Assembly (NCBI GenBank): GCA_028818795.1
Contig: JAPPND010000080.1
Span: 9,868 to 73,867, forward strand
DNA length: 64,000 nt
From: Gammaproteobacteria bacterium
GTDB taxonomy: Bacteria; Pseudomonadota; Gammaproteobacteria; Pseudomonadales; Azotimanducaceae
Direction of reading: 5' to 3'
The position numbers and the translations under genes were made by a program. The notes beneath the pieces are model-generated. The model was not told the DNA's origin. It saw only the letters and a program-made list of their open reading frames with translations, and ran no database searches. Below are positions 9,556-18,305 of the stretch, piece by piece (position 1 is the first letter of the stretch; each line of letters opens with the position of its first letter).

Positions 9556-10127
9556 CGTTCTATGTGAGGGCGGATATGCTCGTCCACGGCCTCCCGGGCA
9601 CGGAAGATACGGGATCGCACCGTGCCCACTGGACAATCCATTACGGTCGCTATCTGTTCATAGCTTAGACCATCAAACTCGCGAAGAGTTAGCGCAGCCC
9701 GCAAATCTTGTGGAAGGTCGCCAATGGCGCGGTCCACGACGGCCTGGAGTTCGTCCCGGCGCAAGGCGCTCTCGGGATCCTCGGTGTCCTTGAGTGCCTC
9801 CGCCACCTCGCCCACATCGCCCTCGCTGGCATCGAGGTCTACGCCCTGGGGTCGCCTGGCGCGGGATACCAGGTAGTTCTTCGACGTATTGACCGCGATA
9901 CGGTACAACCACGTGTAGAACGCACTCTCGCCCCGGAAACGCGGCAACGCCCGGTACGCCTTGATGAACGCCTCCTGGACGACGTCCTCGACTTCCTCCT
10001 GGGCGTGGACGTAGCGGGCCACCAGGCCGTGGATCTTGTGCTGGTAGCGCAGGAAGAGAAGGTCGAACGCTTTGGTGTCGCCCTTCTGCACCCTTCGGAC
10101 CAGTTCTCTGTCGGTGTCCGCGCTCAC
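9537..10127 (-). CDS. rpoE: RNA polymerase sigma-E factor
   Basis: This ECF sigma factor (RpoE/AlgU) directs the envelope-stress response. Region 2 includes [33 protein letters not shown] and [17 protein letters not shown]. Region 4 includes [20 protein letters not shown] and [18 protein letters not shown]. The frame is open far upstream, but the family start ([16 protein letters not shown]) points to the GTG at 10127, preceded by AAGG with an 8-nt spacer. This gives 196 aa. The last codons lie inside an interspersed repeat. It diverges from nadB across 207 bp, as in Pseudomonas. I could not find a convincing sigma-E-type promoter in that gap. Confidence 0.95.
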   Translation of the reverse strand: MSADTDRELVRRVQKGDTKAFDLLFLRYQHKIHGLVARYVHAQEEVEDVVQEAFIKAYRALPRFRGESAFYTWLYRIAVNTSKNYLVSRARRPQGVDLDASEGDVGEVAEALKDTEDPESALRRDELQAVVDRAIGDLPQDLRAALTLREFDGLSYEQIATVMDCPVGTVRSRIFRAREAVDEHIRPHIERKSKRA

Positions 10128-10334
10128 CCGTTGTCCCTTGTCGAGCGCACACAGCCGGGTAGTCGTACACCCAGGCGCGTTCGCCATACGCTTTGCCGCG
10201 ATTATCCCCGAGCCACGGTGCCGACGCGAATGAAGAATGCGTGCGGCCCGCACGTCCGCGTCCCGGGTCGAGGCAATGACGGCAAGCGTATACTCCATGT
10301 CATTGGCCGACACACGATCCCAACCTTGGCAACC

Positions 10335-12017
10335 GTGGCGAAACGACACCGAACCGACGTGCTCATCATCGGCAGCGGCGCCGCCGGACTGGCGACGGCG
10401 CTACATCTCGCCGAGACGACTCGCGTCACCGTGGTTTCCAAGGACGCGATCAAGGGGGGCGCCACCAACTGGGCGCAGGGCGGTGTGGCAGCCGTCACGA
10501 ACCCCGATGACAGCTTCGAATCCCACATCGCCGATACCGTCGCCGCGGGTGCCGGTCTTTGCCAGGAGGACGTCGTACGCTACACGGTCACCCGGGCGCC
10601 GAACGCCATCAAGCACGTCGTGGACTTGGGGCTCGAGTTCGACCGCCACGACGACGGGCTCCACCTCACTCGGGAGGGTGGTCACTCCCGCCGACGGGTA
10701 CTGCATGTGGCGGACGCCACGGGCGCGGCCATCGCGCGAACGCTGAACGAACGGGCGATGCAGCATCCCAACATCGAGATCGTGAGCATGCGCGTCGCCA
10801 TAGACGTCATCACTTCGCGCAAGCTCGGCCAAACCCCGAACCGGGCGGTCGGCGCGTACGTCTACAACACCCGATCGGACACGGTGGAGGTCTTCGAAGC
10901 ACCCTACGTGGTGCTGGCGACGGGCGGCGCAAGCAAGGTCTACGTCTACACCAGCAACCCCGAAGGCGCCACCGGCGACGGCATCGCCATGGCATGGCGG
11001 GCCGGTTGCCGCGTCGCCAACATGGAGTTCAACCAGTTCCATCCCACCTGTCTCTACCACCCCCGGGCAGCACGGGAAACGGGGCGCGGGTCGTTCCTGA
11101 TCTCGGAGGCCGTGCGGGGCGAGGGCGGCAGGCTCCTGCTTCCAGACGGCAGCCGGTTCATGGACCGCTTCGACCCGCGCGCCGAACTGGCATCACGCGA
11201 TATCGTCGCCCGCGCCATCGACCACGAGATGAAGCGGCTTGGCGCGGAATGCGTCTTCCTCGACATCTCCCACCAACGCAGCGAGTTCATCGAGGCGCAT
11301 TTCCCGAACATCCTGTCGCGGTGCCTCGGCGTCGGCATCGACATGCGCCGCGAGCCGATTCCCGTCGTGCCGGCAGCGCACTACACCTGCGGCGGCGTCG
11401 TCGTCGATCTCGCCAGCCGGGCGGACATTCCGGGGCTATACGCCATCGGCGAAACCGCGTACACGGGGCTGCATGGCGCCAACCGCCTGGCGAGCAACTC
11501 CCTGCTCGAGTGCCTCGTGTTCGCCGAGGCGGCCGCGCAGGACATCGCGCGGCGGCGCGTTGTGGAGCCCCAGGTGCCAAGCGCACCGCCGGATTGGGAC
11601 GAGAGCCGGGTCTCGGACTCCGACGAGCAGGTCGTGCTCGCCCACAACTGGACGGAACTCAGACGTTTCATGTGGGACTACGTCGGCATCGTGCGGACCA
11701 ACAAGCGCCTGCAGCGTGCACAACGCCGCATCGACCTCTTGCGCCAAGAGATACACGACTACTACGCCCGTCATCGGCTGAGTGCCGATCTCATCGAACT
11801 ACGCAACCTCGTGCACGTGGCCGAACTGATCGTCCGGGCCGCGGTGATGCGCAAGGAAAGCCGCGGGCTCCACTACACCCTGGACTACCCTCGCCCGGTC
11901 TCCCGACCAAGCCCGAGCATCCTGTACCCGGCGGCGGACCCGCTCGACGTACTTCAGCCGTTGGCCGCACCGCCGAGAAGGGCGCGCCGCAACCTGGCGA
12001 ACACCGCCGCGTCGTAG
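10335..12017 (+). CDS. nadB: L-aspartate oxidase
   Basis: NadB oxidises L-aspartate to iminoaspartate, the first step of de novo NAD synthesis. The FAD-binding motif is near the N-terminus ([20 protein letters not shown]), followed by [14 protein letters not shown] and the active-site segment [21 protein letters not shown] and [17 protein letters not shown] are also typical. The likely start is GTG at 10335, giving 560 aa; the frame is open upstream, but that part overlaps rpoE antisense. The 3' end overlaps the convergent ygfX gene by 64 bp. Confidence 0.95.
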   Translation: MAKRHRTDVLIIGSGAAGLATALHLAETTRVTVVSKDAIKGGATNWAQGGVAAVTNPDDSFESHIADTVAAGAGLCQEDVVRYTVTRAPNAIKHVVDLGLEFDRHDDGLHLTREGGHSRRRVLHVADATGAAIARTLNERAMQHPNIEIVSMRVAIDVITSRKLGQTPNRAVGAYVYNTRSDTVEVFEAPYVVLATGGASKVYVYTSNPEGATGDGIAMAWRAGCRVANMEFNQFHPTCLYHPRAARETGRGSFLISEAVRGEGGRLLLPDGSRFMDRFDPRAELASRDIVARAIDHEMKRLGAECVFLDISHQRSEFIEAHFPNILSRCLGVGIDMRREPIPVVPAAHYTCGGVVVDLASRADIPGLYAIGETAYTGLHGANRLASNSLLECLVFAEAAAQDIARRRVVEPQVPSAPPDWDESRVSDSDEQVVLAHNWTELRRFMWDYVGIVRTNKRLQRAQRRIDLLRQEIHDYYARHRLSADLIELRNLVHVAELIVRAAVMRKESRGLHYTLDYPRPVSRPSPSILYPAADPLDVLQPLAAPPRRARRNLANTAAS

Positions 12018-12439
12018 CGCCCGGCATGCAGCACCAGCGTGCGTCGGGAAGTGCGCACGACGACCCAACGCTCGGTCATCCACGGCGGGCCGCGAAGCCG
12101 CGCCGGAACCCGGGTGCCATCGCCTCGTTCCGGTTCGAACAACACGACGCGTTCGTTGCGTAGCGCGAAACGCCAGCTTTCCGCGCGCCAGAACACCCAC
12201 ACGTAGTAGGCGAACGCCGGCGCCGCGAGGCCAAGCAGCCAAGCGCTGACCTTGACGGCCCAGGGCGCCGCCACCAAGACGTGTATGGCCAGGACACAGC
12301 CCAGCCAGTCCCAACCCGGCGTCCAGTCGACCTCCAACCCCGGCCTCGGAACGGCGGTCGACGAATCGGCAACCGCGTCACGACACGGATGGGTATCGGC
12401 GTCAAGCGTCAGGGCAGGCGATGCGCGGGTTTTATTCAC
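11954..12439 (-). CDS. ygfX: YgfX/CptA-like inner-membrane protein
   Basis: The protein (161 aa from a GTG at 12439) has two hydrophobic segments (about residues 43-60 and 65-82), then a soluble domain with [12 protein letters not shown] and FARLRRALL. This matches the YgfX pattern, including the conserved GxPWM. YgfX is encoded beside SdhE and in E. coli has been described as a toxin (CptA) affecting cell shape. The start overlaps the sdhE stop by 8 nt. The N-terminus is about 25 aa longer than in E. coli. The 3' end overlaps nadB on the other strand. Confidence 0.75.
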   Translation of the reverse strand: MNKTRASPALTLDADTHPCRDAVADSSTAVPRPGLEVDWTPGWDWLGCVLAIHVLVAAPWAVKVSAWLLGLAAPAFAYYVWVFWRAESWRFALRNERVVLFEPERGDGTRVPARLRGPPWMTERWVVVRTSRRTLVLHAGRYDAAVFARLRRALLGGAANG

Positions 12440-12713
12440 GACGTCCGTGTGGGCGGTCCGCGACGAAGCCGACGATGCTCTCGACGATCCCCGCATACGC
12501 CGCAGGCGGCGTCGCGCGACGCTGCAGCCACTCCCACACCGCCCAGTCGTCCTGATCCAATAGACCGCGATAGGCCGCCTGCTCGGCGCAAGGCAGCAGC
12601 GCATACCGCGCCCGGACGAAGTCGACGAGCACGAGATCGAGTTCGAGCATGCCCCGGCGGCTCCGCCACAGCACGCGATCGTATTGCCGGTCGTCTTCGC
12701 ACTCTTCACGCAT
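12432..12713 (-). CDS. sdhE: FAD assembly factor SdhE (YgfY/CptB)
   Basis: SdhE helps attach FAD covalently to succinate dehydrogenase. At 93 aa from the ATG at 12713 it fits the family length of about 88. The diagnostic RGxxE-type motif is WRSRRGMLELDLVL near residues 12-25, followed by LLDQDDWAVWEWL. The gene overlaps ygfX by 8 nt and is transcribed away from ygfZ on the other strand. An upstream TTG would extend it by 17 residues but is less likely. Confidence 0.88.
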   Translation of the reverse strand: MREECEDDRQYDRVLWRSRRGMLELDLVLVDFVRARYALLPCAEQAAYRGLLDQDDWAVWEWLQRRATPPAAYAGIVESIVGFVADRPHGRRE

Positions 12714-12783
12714 CGCCACATCATCGTCTTCCGCCGACGGCAAGTCATGCGAAAATGCCCGCAAAGGGATTGGGAACTCGCTG

Positions 12784-13521
12784 TTGCGCGCCGTGAGACA
12801 TCTCGCACAAGTGGATTTCGTCGGACCGGATGCGGCCGCCTTCCTGCAGGGCTACGTGACGGCCGACCTGGACCACCTCACACCTGGTCGCGCCCTGCCC
12901 ATGGCGTTGTGCAACCTGAAGGGGCGCGTCGTCGCCAACGGTTGGGCGACCGGCGAATCGAACCACGTCCGGTTGCTCGTCCATCCAAGCGTCACGCCGA
13001 TCCTCGCTCGCGAACTCGGCAAGTACCTGCTGTTCGCGAAGTCCGAACTCAGCGAGGCGCAGGCCGGCGTTGGATTGTCCCCGGTGGCATCATCGGATGC
13101 CTTCGAACTGCCCCCGATCGGGCGCTACGCGACGCTTTCGGTCCCGGACGAGGGCCATGCCGCATTCGCCAACGCCTGTGCCGACACCGGCTTCGTGTTG
13201 GTGACCGAGGCCATTGCCGGGAGCTTCCTGCCGCAGATGATCGGCCTCACCGACGTCGGGGCCGTGAATTTCGCCAAGGGCTGCTACCTCGGCCAGGAAG
13301 TGGTCGCGCGCGCCGAACACCGCGGTCAGGTGAAACAACAACTGCGCCGGTACGAGTTCGATGGCGAAGGCCCGGCCGTCGGCGCCGACGTCATGGCCGG
13401 GTCGAGGAAGATCGGAACCGTTGTGGCCGTCGGTGGTGACGTCGTACTCGCCGCCGTGCGTTCGGACGACTCGCCGGTGGTAGCCGGCAAGTGTTCGATG
13501 GCCATCTCCGGCGTTAGTTGA
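12784..13521 (+). CDS. ygfZ: Folate-binding protein YgfZ
   Basis: YgfZ is a tetrahydrofolate-binding protein related to aminomethyltransferase, used for maturation or repair of iron-sulfur proteins. The signature [17 protein letters not shown] is near residue 165, and the N-terminal part contains [18 protein letters not shown]. The start is uncertain because no ATG fits: the frame is open upstream over sdhE antisense. TTG at 12784 (245 aa) or GTG at 12793 are the best candidates. The gene is divergent from sdhE, as is common. Its end overlaps the convergent mmsA end by 8 bp. Confidence 0.9.
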   Translation: MRAVRHLAQVDFVGPDAAAFLQGYVTADLDHLTPGRALPMALCNLKGRVVANGWATGESNHVRLLVHPSVTPILARELGKYLLFAKSELSEAQAGVGLSPVASSDAFELPPIGRYATLSVPDEGHAAFANACADTGFVLVTEAIAGSFLPQMIGLTDVGAVNFAKGCYLGQEVVARAEHRGQVKQQLRRYEFDGEGPAVGADVMAGSRKIGTVVAVGGDVVLAAVRSDDSPVVAGKCSMAISGVS

Positions 13522-15001
13522 GCCTGATCGTCATATTGGGAGCGTCGGCGGGCACCTCGTCGAACCAACGCGCGGTCACCGTCTTGGTCTCCGTGTAGAA
13601 CCGCACTGCCTGCTTGCCGTAGGCGTGCTGGTCGCCGAAGAACGAGTCCTTCCACCCGGTGAACGAGAAAAACGGCAGCGGCACCGGAATCGGGATGTTG
13701 ATGCCCACCTGCCCGACCTCGATCTCGCGCTGGAAGCGGCGCGCGGCGCCGCCGGACGAGGTGAAGATCGAAACGCCGTTGCCGAAGGGATTGGCGTTCA
13801 CGAGACCGATGGCGTCGTCCAGCGTGGCCACCGTGGAGGTGACCAGTACCGGACCGAAGATCTCTTGAGCATAGATCGACATGTCCCGGGTCACGTTCGC
13901 GAACAACGTGGGTCCGACCCAGTTGCCGTCCGGAAAGCCGGGCACGTCGCACGCGGAGCCGTCCACCAGGCAGTCCGCCCCCTCTGCCTTGCCGGATTCG
14001 ATCGCCTCGAGAATGCGCTGCCGGGCGGCGCGGGTGATCTGGGGGCCGTAGCCCGCCCCCTTGTCGTCCCAGGGTCCCGGGCGTACTGCTGCCATGGCGG
14101 CGGCGAGATCGGGAAGCCAATCCGCGGCCCCGCCCACCAGCACCGCGGCGCTGATCGCCATGCAGCGTTGGCCGGCCGCCCCGCAGGTCGCCCCGACCAG
14201 GCTTGCGATGGCTTGGTCCTTGTCCGCGTCCGGCATGACGACCAAGTGGTTCTTGGCACCTGCCAACGCCTGGACGCGTTTGCCGTTCGCCGCCGCCTTT
14301 GAATACACGGACTTGGCCACGGGCGCCGAACCCACGAAACTGACCGCGCGGACGTCCGGGTGGGTCAGCAGCGTTTCCACCTGTTCCCTGCCGCCGTGGA
14401 TCACCTGCACCAAGCCGTCCGGGGCACCCGCCTCCTTGAGCAGCGCCATCAGCCGGTTGGGAACCGTGGGATCCTGTTCCGACGGTTTCAGGATGAACGT
14501 GTTGCCGCAGGCGATGGCCAGCGGATACATCCACAACGGCACCATGGCCGGAAAGTTGAACGGCGTGATGCCGGCGCAGACCCCGATGGGTTGAACGAGG
14601 CTGTAGGTGTCGATGCCCCGGGCCACATTCTCCACCGTCTCGCCCATCATCAACGAGGCGATGCTGCAGGCGTGCTCGACGACCTCGATCCCCCGCCACA
14701 CCTCGCCGCGGGCGTCCTCCCAGGTCTTGCCCGTGTCTCGGCACAGGTCCCTGGCGATGTCGTCCTGGTGTTTCTTGAGGAGATCCTGATAGGCGAACAG
14801 CAGCCGGGCGCGCTCCGGGGTTGGCACCTCGCGCCAGGCGAGAAAGGTCGCCTTGGCACCTTGAACGGCCCGGTCCACCTCGTCGGCGGTGGCGAACGGC
14901 ACCTCGCACAGCACTTCCTGGGTGGCCGGATTGGTCACCTCGATGCCGTCGCCACGGCTCGCGACGAATTCGCCGTCGATGAATAGTTCGAGCTTGTTCA
15001 T
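13514..15001 (-). CDS. mmsA: Methylmalonate-semialdehyde dehydrogenase (CoA-acylating)
   Basis: MmsA converts methylmalonate semialdehyde plus CoA and NAD to propionyl-CoA in valine degradation, and also acts on malonate semialdehyde. The protein is 495 aa, typical of the family. It shows the Rossmann segment ([19 protein letters not shown]), the catalytic cysteine in [11 protein letters not shown] (near residue 281) and [14 protein letters not shown]. CoA-dependent family members lack the usual general-base Glu; here the position after LAGAKNH fits that type. No other valine-pathway gene is next to it. Confidence 0.93.
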   Translation of the reverse strand: MNKLELFIDGEFVASRGDGIEVTNPATQEVLCEVPFATADEVDRAVQGAKATFLAWREVPTPERARLLFAYQDLLKKHQDDIARDLCRDTGKTWEDARGEVWRGIEVVEHACSIASLMMGETVENVARGIDTYSLVQPIGVCAGITPFNFPAMVPLWMYPLAIACGNTFILKPSEQDPTVPNRLMALLKEAGAPDGLVQVIHGGREQVETLLTHPDVRAVSFVGSAPVAKSVYSKAAANGKRVQALAGAKNHLVVMPDADKDQAIASLVGATCGAAGQRCMAISAAVLVGGAADWLPDLAAAMAAVRPGPWDDKGAGYGPQITRAARQRILEAIESGKAEGADCLVDGSACDVPGFPDGNWVGPTLFANVTRDMSIYAQEIFGPVLVTSTVATLDDAIGLVNANPFGNGVSIFTSSGGAARRFQREIEVGQVGINIPIPVPLPFFSFTGWKDSFFGDQHAYGKQAVRFYTETKTVTARWFDEVPADAPNMTIRLN

Positions 15002-15103
15002 GGCGTCAGTGTGGCGGACTTCGGTAGATAGGGAAAGCCCGCGCGGTATCGGTTCCCTATGGCGGGCGGCCGCGCATCGCTTCGCGAGGCGTAAGGGCCG
15101 CCG

Positions 15104-15757
15104 CTACGCGGACAAATCCTGTTTTAGCGCGGCCAATTCGGCCTCAAGTGCCTGAACGCGGGCTTCGAGTTCGTCGAGTCGGGACAACCTCGGTGTCGTT
15201 TGGGATGCCGTTCGTTCCTCCTCGGGCACGGAGTCGATCTCGCCGGCGAACAGGTGCATGTATTCGTGGTCGCGCCGGCCAGGGACCCGCGGCAGCCGGG
15301 CAGCAACCGCACCGCCTTCCCGGTCGGAGTCGAGCAGACCGGCGAGCGTTGCCGACACCGCCTCGTTGTCGGCGAAGGCGTGCATGCGCGCCGTTCGCGT
15401 ACGCAATTCACCGGGCGTCTGGGATCCGCGCAACAGCAGCACGCAGATCACCGCGTACTCTTCCGGCGTGAACTGCTGGTCGCTGAACGGCGTGTTGCAG
15501 AACCGTTGCCGGTATTTCGTGACGCCGGTCCTGAAGTTCTCCTCCCGGGTGACAAGCCCCTTGTCCTCGAGCATGCGCGCGGTGCGTCGTACGGTGTCTT
15601 GATCCAACGACAGCACCGGATCGCGGCTCGATTTCTGGTTGCAGGCAAGCGTGAGCGCGTTCAGCGTCAGCGGAAACTGCTCCGGCGTCGTGACCGCCTT
15701 CTCCATCAGGCAGCCGACGATGCGGATCTCGTTGACGGTGAGATTGGGGTTGGCCAT
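15104..15757 (-). CDS. yceH: UPF0502 protein YceH
   Basis: YceH proteins contain two winged-helix domains and have no established molecular role. The protein is 217 aa from the ATG at 15757, with GAGG 7 nt upstream. It starts MANPNLTVNEIRIVGCLMEK and contains FPLTLNALTLACNQKSSRDP, both family hallmarks. The C-terminal third is charged and ends in a likely coiled coil (LDELEARVQALEAELAALK). The gene lies at the left border of the defence island. A decayed second copy of its 5' end is found at 17555-17615. It was probably next to ung before the island inserted. Confidence 0.88.
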   Translation of the reverse strand: MANPNLTVNEIRIVGCLMEKAVTTPEQFPLTLNALTLACNQKSSRDPVLSLDQDTVRRTARMLEDKGLVTREENFRTGVTKYRQRFCNTPFSDQQFTPEEYAVICVLLLRGSQTPGELRTRTARMHAFADNEAVSATLAGLLDSDREGGAVAARLPRVPGRRDHEYMHLFAGEIDSVPEEERTASQTTPRLSRLDELEARVQALEAELAALKQDLSA

Positions 15758-15850
15758 GGAACCGCCTCGGCGAAAGGCGGCGACGTTAGACAGGCGGCAC
15801 CACAGGGTCAACCACGATGTCGACAGGGCCTTCGACGAACGCGCTCACTA

Positions 15851-15942
15851 CACGTCGAACCAGTTGATCGGCATCACGCCGTGATCCACCAGGTACTGGT
15901 TCGCCTTCGAGAAGTGCCGGCAGCCGAAGAAGCCCCGATGGG
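15851..15942. repeat. Direct repeat L: displaced ung 3' end, putative attL
   Basis: These 92 bp match 29921-30012, the 3' end of ung, with one mismatch (15923 versus 29993). On the minus strand the copy encodes the last 30 or so Ung residues ([19 protein letters not shown], then PINWFDV and a stop), one residue short of the intact gene. It is an orphan fragment with no ung body attached. It marks the left edge of the 14-kb island. Confidence 0.85.
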
Positions 15943-15961
15943 TGAAGGCGGGTCACAGCGC

Positions 15962-15990
15962 TTGACATGCCAAGCATGTGACACTATATA
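15962..15990 (+). promoter_or_regulatory. Strong sigma-70 promoter with nested inverted repeats (hicA)
   Basis: TTGACA (15962-15967) and TATATA (15985-15990) are separated by 17 bp, close to consensus. Two perfect inverted repeats overlap it: ACATGC-N3-GCATGT (15965-15979) and GACAC-N8-GTGTC (15980-15997), the second spanning the -10 box. They are good candidate operators for the HicB ribbon-helix-helix domain. The hicA ATG is only 10 bp after the -10 box, so the mRNA would be leaderless or almost so. Confidence 0.75.
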
Positions 15991-16000
15991 TGGTGTCCTC

Positions 16001-16323
16001 ATGAGCCAGACCAAGCGGGACGTCCGCGGCGCAATCGACCGCCTCTCGACCTGCGGGAACATTCGATGCAACGACATGATCCGACTGCTCGAGGGGCTGG
16101 GCTTTGCCGTCCGTGACGGTAGAAAGACGGTCACAAGGTCATTACCCATCCAGAGCTGGTGAACTTCACGTCGGCGTCAATCACCTGTGGCCATGGTCGA
16201 AACCCGCAAGTGAAGCCCATCTATGTGGCGAGAATCAGACAGCTTCTGGCGACACACGCAGACGGTTTGGAAGAACGGAAGGAGGACAGAGATGACGACA
16301 ACGGTGAATCCCTACGCTTATAG
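16001..16323 (+). pseudogene. hicA: HicA-like toxin, frameshifted
   Basis: From ATG 16001 the frame reads MSQTKRDVRGAIDRLSTC then NDMIRLLEGLGFAVRDG and soon stops after a run of unrelated residues. From about 16123 a different frame continues the HicA-like sequence: KDGHKVITHPEL, then TCGHGRNPQVKPIYVARI, ending at 16323. One base appears to be missing (or two extra) near 16121-16123. The restored product would be about 107 aa, with the conserved His in GHKV. HicA toxins bind and cleave mRNA through a dsRBD-like fold. As written, the toxin is broken before its active His. A sequencing error cannot be excluded. The 3' part overlaps hicB by 32 bp. Confidence 0.65.
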
Positions 16324-16810
16324 CATCACGGTCCGGGAGATCGATTTTGACGGCGATTCCCACTTCGAGGCCCGCGTGAAGGAGCTCCCCGATGTTCGCG
16401 AGTACGGGGCATCTGCCGGGGAGGCCTACGAACTGGCGGTCGACACCATCGAAACTGCGGCGGCAATGTTCGCTGAAGAAGGTAGGTCTTTCCCTTCGCC
16501 AGCTGTTGTCCAAGATGACTTCAGTGGACGCGTGACGTTGCGGCTTTCGAAGAGCTTGCATCGCGCCCTGGCCTATAGCGCCGGGGACGAGGGCGTGAGC
16601 CTGAATCAACACCTTGTCAACGTGTTGACCCATGACCAAGGATTCGGCGCGGGGGGAAAGATCTCCGCATGCGCGTTCGTTTCGAGCGCACTAGGTCGTC
16701 GACGAATTCAGGCGGCGGTCGGCCGCTCGGCTAGCGAGGATGCAGACCCTTGGCAAGAGGTCTTGACGCCCCGAAAACAGCTGCGCTTGGCAGCTGATCT
16801 CGCGGCGTAG
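16292..16810 (+). CDS. hicB: HicB-like antitoxin with C-terminal extension
   Basis: The ATG at 16292 follows AAGGAGG by 6 nt, a very strong ribosome-binding site. The product is 172 aa. The N-terminal part has the partly degraded RNase H-like HicB fold (FEARVKELPDVREYGASAGE, then AVDTIETAA). A ribbon-helix-helix part follows (VTLRLSKSLHRALAYSAGDE, then SLNQHLVNVL). After about residue 115 there is an unusual 55-residue tail ending in PWQEVLTPRKQLRLAADLA. Because the next gene encodes a SecB-like chaperone, this tail may be a chaperone-addiction segment as in toxin-antitoxin-chaperone systems; that is inference. HicB normally blocks HicA and represses its own operon. Confidence 0.82.
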   Translation: MTTTVNPYAYSITVREIDFDGDSHFEARVKELPDVREYGASAGEAYELAVDTIETAAAMFAEEGRSFPSPAVVQDDFSGRVTLRLSKSLHRALAYSAGDEGVSLNQHLVNVLTHDQGFGAGGKISACAFVSSALGRRRIQAAVGRSASEDADPWQEVLTPRKQLRLAADLAA

Positions 16811-16831
16811 GCAGTTAGGTTAGGAGACCCG

Positions 16832-17332
16832 GTGAGCGACGCGCTGCAACTTGCCATCGATGCACTGACGATCGAAGATGTCAGCATTCGGTCCGTGACG
16901 GCCGAGATGGCAGATGGGTATGACCCAAAGTTCGACGCAGACGCCGAAGAGCTCGATGTCCAACTCAAACACGTGGTTAGCTCGTTTGAGCTTCTTGACG
17001 TTGGGAACGAGGAACAACCTGTAGAACTCCTCCGGGTGTTCATCGATCTCGGTGTTCGTTGGGTTCGGCCCGCTGCTTCTGACGCGGAGGAAGATCTGGA
17101 TGAACCTTCCGAGTCAGCGAACAAGGTCGCTGCCATCGAAGCAGTGTTGATCGCCGACTATTCCATGGATCACAACCCCGGCGAAGCTGCGCTGGAACAA
17201 TTCGCCCAGCAGAATGCGAGCTTCCACGTCTGGCCATACTGGAGGGAGTTTGTCTCCAACCAGTGCCTGAGGATGAACCTGCCAAAGCTCGTCCTACCGA
17301 CGCGGCAGTTCTACCGTCCCCCAGAGGAGTAG
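16832..17332 (+). CDS. SecB-like chaperone (toxin-antitoxin-associated)
   Basis: The product (166 aa) starts at GTG 16832, preceded by AGGAG with a 5-nt spacer, 21 nt after the hicB stop. The C-terminal segment NASFHVWPYWREFVSNQCLR followed by MNLPKLVLPTRQF resembles the end of SecB-like proteins. The middle has the alternating pattern of SecB strands (VQLKHVVSSFELLDVGNEE). Solitary SecB-like proteins beside toxin-antitoxin genes control the stability of the antitoxin. Together with HicAB this makes a three-gene toxin-antitoxin-chaperone unit. A general export role is less likely, since the housekeeping SecB is shorter and more acidic. Confidence 0.72.
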   Translation: MSDALQLAIDALTIEDVSIRSVTAEMADGYDPKFDADAEELDVQLKHVVSSFELLDVGNEEQPVELLRVFIDLGVRWVRPAASDAEEDLDEPSESANKVAAIEAVLIADYSMDHNPGEAALEQFAQQNASFHVWPYWREFVSNQCLRMNLPKLVLPTRQFYRPPEE

Positions 17333-17644
17333 AGGAGTGACCCACTGTCCATGCGCCGCTTGGTCTTGACACTCGCCGCAAGCCGTTTTGCCACGTTCGC
17401 CTGCCCCGGGGCGTGCTTGGCCGACTTCCGTAACTCAGCGGTTCCCGCCGGTGAGTCGTTGATTCATGGTCCGCCGCTGAAGATCGGCACTATGAGGTAC
17501 CGGAGGATGACGGGCCGAGCCGAGCGCGGGCGACGGGCTTGGTGTCGAAAACCCGTTCTCCCATCAGGGGTACGACGATGTGGATCTCATTGACGGCGCG
17601 GTTGGGGATGGCCATAGGTTTGTCAGAGAGGCCCGCGACCTTAG
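17333..17644. other. Intergenic stretch with no supported gene except a yceH relic
   Basis: No open frame here has family support. The first 220 bp hold nothing I recognise. The right part contains the degenerate yceH 5' fragment listed separately. The segment after it, to about 17650, still resembles the region upstream of the real yceH, including a CGACxTTAG match. Confidence 0.6.
17555..17615 (-). pseudogene. Decayed 5' fragment of yceH
   Basis: From an ATG at 17615 the minus strand encodes MAIPNRAVNEIHIVVPLMGE, clearly related to the YceH start MANPNLTVNEIRIVGCLMEK. The similarity covers about 60 bp, roughly four fifths identical by eye, then stops. It looks like a second island boundary formed when something inserted near the yceH start. 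Confidence 0.7.
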
Positions 17645-18235
17645 TCACGCCCTACGTCGAATCTCAAGTACTTCTACCGTCCACGCCCCACCGTTCCTGA
17701 CGCGAGGCCTTCCCCAATGACGTTCGAAGTGCATACCTCGACGGTGTACCAGTTGTTGAGCGCGATCCGCAATGCCCTCGACCCGACTGGATACTCGGTC
17801 CTTGCCTTCCTTAATCTCCCCATCTCCCCATGCGTAGAGGTAGGCAACAAGACCCCATCGTATCCCCTTGGCATTCTCAATCGCGTTGCACACCCGTGCC
17901 ACGTCGCGCCCTAGCGTCGAGTATCCACGCGTTTTGACCTCGATAACCCCTTGGGGCTTCTCGGTGCCCCAAACCACGATGTCGAACCGCCCCTTCTTCG
18001 ACAGGTTTTCTGCAGGTCGTCCCATCCCCCCACGCGCTTCACGAAGTGCATCGCGCACGTTGTGCTCAAGCGTCACCCACCTAACGCTCTCAAGTCGATG
18101 GACTGCCTTCGCAACGCCCATAGTCCCGACATACTCAGGTGGCGACCCCCACCAGCCCGACCACGACTCATAGGTCCCTCGGGCAGTCACTAGACCCCGC
18201 TTTGCCGCAGCGGCAACTTCCTCGACATTGATCAC
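17645..18235 (-). CDS. Predicted PD-(D/E)XK-type nuclease, defence-island gene
   Basis: The product is 196 aa from a GTG at 18235, with AGAGGGGA upstream. The segment GRFDIVVWGTEKPQGVIEVK followed by TRGY has an Asp, a hydrophobic strand and a downstream E-x-K, the minimal PD-(D/E)XK nuclease core (about residues 82-105). The N-terminal half is Trp-rich (ESWSGWWGSPPEYVG). I do not recognise a named family. It is encoded 70 bp downstream of the DISARM gene drmC in the same orientation and could be part of that transcript. Confidence 0.55.
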   Translation of the reverse strand: MINVEEVAAAAKRGLVTARGTYESWSGWWGSPPEYVGTMGVAKAVHRLESVRWVTLEHNVRDALREARGGMGRPAENLSKKGRFDIVVWGTEKPQGVIEVKTRGYSTLGRDVARVCNAIENAKGIRWGLVAYLYAWGDGEIKEGKDRVSSRVEGIADRAQQLVHRRGMHFERHWGRPRVRNGGAWTVEVLEIRRRA

Positions 18236-18305
18236 GAAACAGTCCCCTCTTGGTCATTCAGTCAGCACAAACTGGCGATAGCTTACCGCCATAGTACGGC
18301 CCACC

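Noticed and set aside
9708..10334. A 209-residue N-terminal extension of NadB
   Set aside because: It is antisense to rpoE, shows no similarity to NadB, and the FAD motif starts right after 10335.
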